A stretch of 6,639 bases of DNA from Candidatus Methanocorpusculum equi (GTDB taxonomy: Archaea > Halobacteriota > Methanomicrobia > Methanomicrobiales > Methanocorpusculaceae), in contig JAGHSU010000011.1 in NCBI GenBank assembly GCA_018065685.1, forward strand, positions 1 to 6,639, given 5' to 3'. Both the position numbers and the translations under genes were made by a program. The notes under the pieces are model-generated. The model ran no database searches and was not told the DNA's origin. It saw only the letters and a list, made by a program, of their open reading frames with translations. This document shows, piece by piece, positions 5,472 through 6,639 of this stretch (positions are counted from its first letter, which is position 1; every line of letters starts with the position of its first letter).

Positions 5472-5872
5472 ATGCCGTTTCCTGATGTATCAAAGACAGT
5501 TCACCTTACCGACGAAGGGATTGATGATATCCTTAAAACTCTCGTCTCCTGTCTGGATGAAACAAAGTGTGAATCAGGTACTTCCAATGAAGTCCGGACC
5601 GGAATTTCCTTTGTACTTCGCCGCTGGCAGACCGGACTTGGAGAAGACACGGTCTGTATGCTGCAGTCCGGAAAACGGACGGGAAGAACACAGGTAATTA
5701 TTGCTGCCCCGGGAAAAAAGTCAGTATCATCCCCAAAGACGGCGAAGATGTGCTTCCTGAAAGTGAAAAGACACTATCTCCCCTGCTCTCCCATACCGGA
5801 ATAGCAGTTTCATTTCAGTATGAAAACGGCGAAAACCGGATAACTCTCCAGCCGCGGCGGAAAAAAACTTAA
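5472..5872 (+). pseudogene. N-terminal soluble domain of a domain-fused DAACS symporter, frame-broken
   Basis: The ATG frame runs to TAG 5802-5804, but its last ~28 codons look non-native. Moving to the -1 frame at GGA-AAA-AAG (5712-5720) restores a natural sequence: VIIAAPGKK, then VSIIPKDGEDVLPESEK, then a segment beginning GIAVSFQYENGENRITL. This ends at TAA 5870-5872. The joined domain, about 133 residues, has no membrane helices. It shows RTGISFVLRRWQTGLG (43-58), KRTGRTQVIIA and YENGENRITLQPRRKK. From memory, this pattern (receptor-like WQ..LG, GR..I.I..PG, Y.NG.N.I.L) precedes the SDF domain in roughly 530-residue dicarboxylate/amino-acid symporters of anaerobes. Its function is unknown to me; a regulatory role is a guess. 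A second shift in A7 (5861-5867) would join it to the transporter without a stop. Confidence 0.6.
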
Positions 5873-6578
5873 TCCGATTATCCCGCTGTTAGCGGCAATC
5901 GCGGCCGGAATAATTACCGGATTAATCCTTACAAATCTCCCTGCAGAGGTAAGCTCAGGGATTGCAAAAAGTGTATTTACGCCGCTTTCCGATACATTTC
6001 TCGGAGTGCTCAAAACCATATCCATTCCGCTCATTTTCTTATCCCTTACGTGGGGTATCTACAGTATCGGAGATCTTTCCACCTTAAGCAGCATTGGAAA
6101 AAGTCTCATTGGAAGATATATTGGCAGAGTGTTTTTCACCCTGATTGTATCTCTGATAATTCTCCTTCCGGTACTGCCTGTCGTCTTCAGTTTTAACGGA
6201 GAGATGGGGAACCCGTTTTCCCCAGTATTCCAGACAATACTTGGGATGGCCCCGTCAAATATCGCCGCACCGTTTCTCAACGGAAACACCCTTCAGGTCA
6301 TCTTCATCGCAGTTCTCTTCGGGCTTGCTCTCCTTGTGCTGAGTAAAAAGGTCCCCGAATGTGTGAAGGCCATTGGTCAGCTAAACTCTGTGATACAGAA
6401 GGTAATGGGTTGGATTATCTACCTGATTCCCATATTTATTTTTGCGAATGTGGTAAACGTTATGCTGACCGTCCCGATGTCAGATCTGATATCCTGCTGG
6501 AAGCTCCTCGCAGGATTTATGGTGTGCATACTGGTCGTTATTATAATTATGATTTTCTCGGTCTCACTGCGTTTGTAG
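5844..6578 (+). pseudogene. Dicarboxylate/amino-acid:cation symporter (DAACS, SDF domain), 5' end lost to frameshift and 3' end truncated
   Basis: The frame is open from 5844, yet no ATG, GTG or TTG occurs before GTG 6006, which is inside the conserved domain. The real protein therefore starts upstream: dropping one A from A7 (5861-5867) gives RRKKLNPIIPLLAAIAAGII in frame with the domain above. Recognisable SDF segments follow: first helix LLAAIAAGIITGLIL, FTPLSDTFLGVLKTISIPLIFLSL (the PL[IV]F membrane element), GRYIGRVFFTLIVSLIILLPV and LGMAPSNIAAPFLNGNTLQVIFIAVLFGLALL. It reaches about the fifth or sixth helix, then stops at TAG 6576-6578 after SVSLRL. The family needs about 150 more residues, including both hairpin loops and the NMDGT-type sodium site, so this product would be inactive. 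Intact relatives import glutamate, aspartate, C4-dicarboxylates or cystine with Na+ or H+; the substrate here cannot be told. Confidence 0.7.
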
Positions 6579-6639
6579 TATCCCGAAATTAGTTCAGTAT
6601 TTATCTGATTCTGAATCGCATCCATCACACGCAGCCCAG
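6557..6639 (+). pseudogene. Degraded continuation of the symporter at the window edge
   Basis: Past the TAG at 6576, pieces of plausible family sequence lie in different frames. SIPKLVQYLSDS is in the frame that stays open to the window end, and IASITRSP (6612-6635) is back in the transporter frame. IASITRSP resembles the serine-rich tip of hairpin 1 (TRSS/TASS). Two more frame changes would be needed to join them. This is a low-confidence reading of a short stretch. Confidence 0.3.

Noticed and set aside
6006..6578. Symporter starting at GTG 6006
   Set aside because: Clear SDF-family sequence, including the first membrane helix, lies upstream in the same frame from about 5868, so 6006 is an internal codon.
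1..6639. tRNA, rRNA or riboswitch (including a cobalamin riboswitch before the metal-transport genes)
   Set aside because: No cloverleaf, rRNA-like stretch or B12-box-like sequence was seen. The 207-base cbiM/cbiO region is AT-rich with short predicted leaders, too short for such an element.

Overview
The window looks like euryarchaeal chromosome, most likely a methanogen of the Methanomicrobiales (Methanocorpusculum-like). This is an inference from four things: AT-rich TATA boxes about 25 bases before start codons with little or no leader, oligo-T stops after genes, a CbiM carrying a C-terminal PDGLE (CbiN-like) domain next to CbiO and CbiQ, and a 5'-terminal fragment resembling the archaeal cobamide enzyme CobY. 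No RNA gene, CRISPR array or insertion sequence was seen.

Layout. Bases 2-115 are the C-terminal end of a nucleotidyltransferase (CobY-like). Bases 116-475 are non-coding and hold a possible terminator, two pairs of TGTCAGAA direct repeats and a TATA box. Bases 476-1816 encode a 446-residue AlbA_2 (Schlafen-like)/GHKL-type ATP-binding/winged-helix protein, probably a regulator. A G-quadruplex-capable G-tract cluster begins right after its stop codon. Bases 1936-2341 encode a PaaI-type hotdog thioesterase broken by one extra base in an A6G4 run. Bases 2403-3416 (minus strand) encode CbiM with its fused PDGLE domain. A 207-base divergent promoter region separates it from cbiO (3624-4538) and cbiQ (4535-5377), which overlap by ATGA. 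Bases 5472 to the window end hold a broken sodium:dicarboxylate/amino-acid symporter (DAACS) gene with an extra N-terminal soluble domain.

Working together. CbiM-PDGLE, CbiO and CbiQ make a complete energy-coupling-factor importer for cobalt or nickel: S component, ATPase and coupling membrane protein. The divergent region between them carries five copies of a CGTAAYAC-like motif. Two of these form a dyad with 13-base spacing that overlaps the best cbiO TATA box, which suggests metal-responsive control of both arms. If the partial gene at the left edge is cobY, cobalt uptake and cobamide assembly lie close together.

Caution. Three reading-frame breaks sit in homopolymer runs (A6G4 at 2245-2254, A6 at 5714-5719, A7 at 5861-5867). 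The last two compensate each other. More breaks are likely after 6556. Sequence or assembly error is as likely as true gene decay, and raw reads would settle it. I do not see a clearly new biological system. The most informative items are the divergent metal-transport promoter, the TGTCAGAA repeat cluster and the domain-fused, frame-broken symporter.
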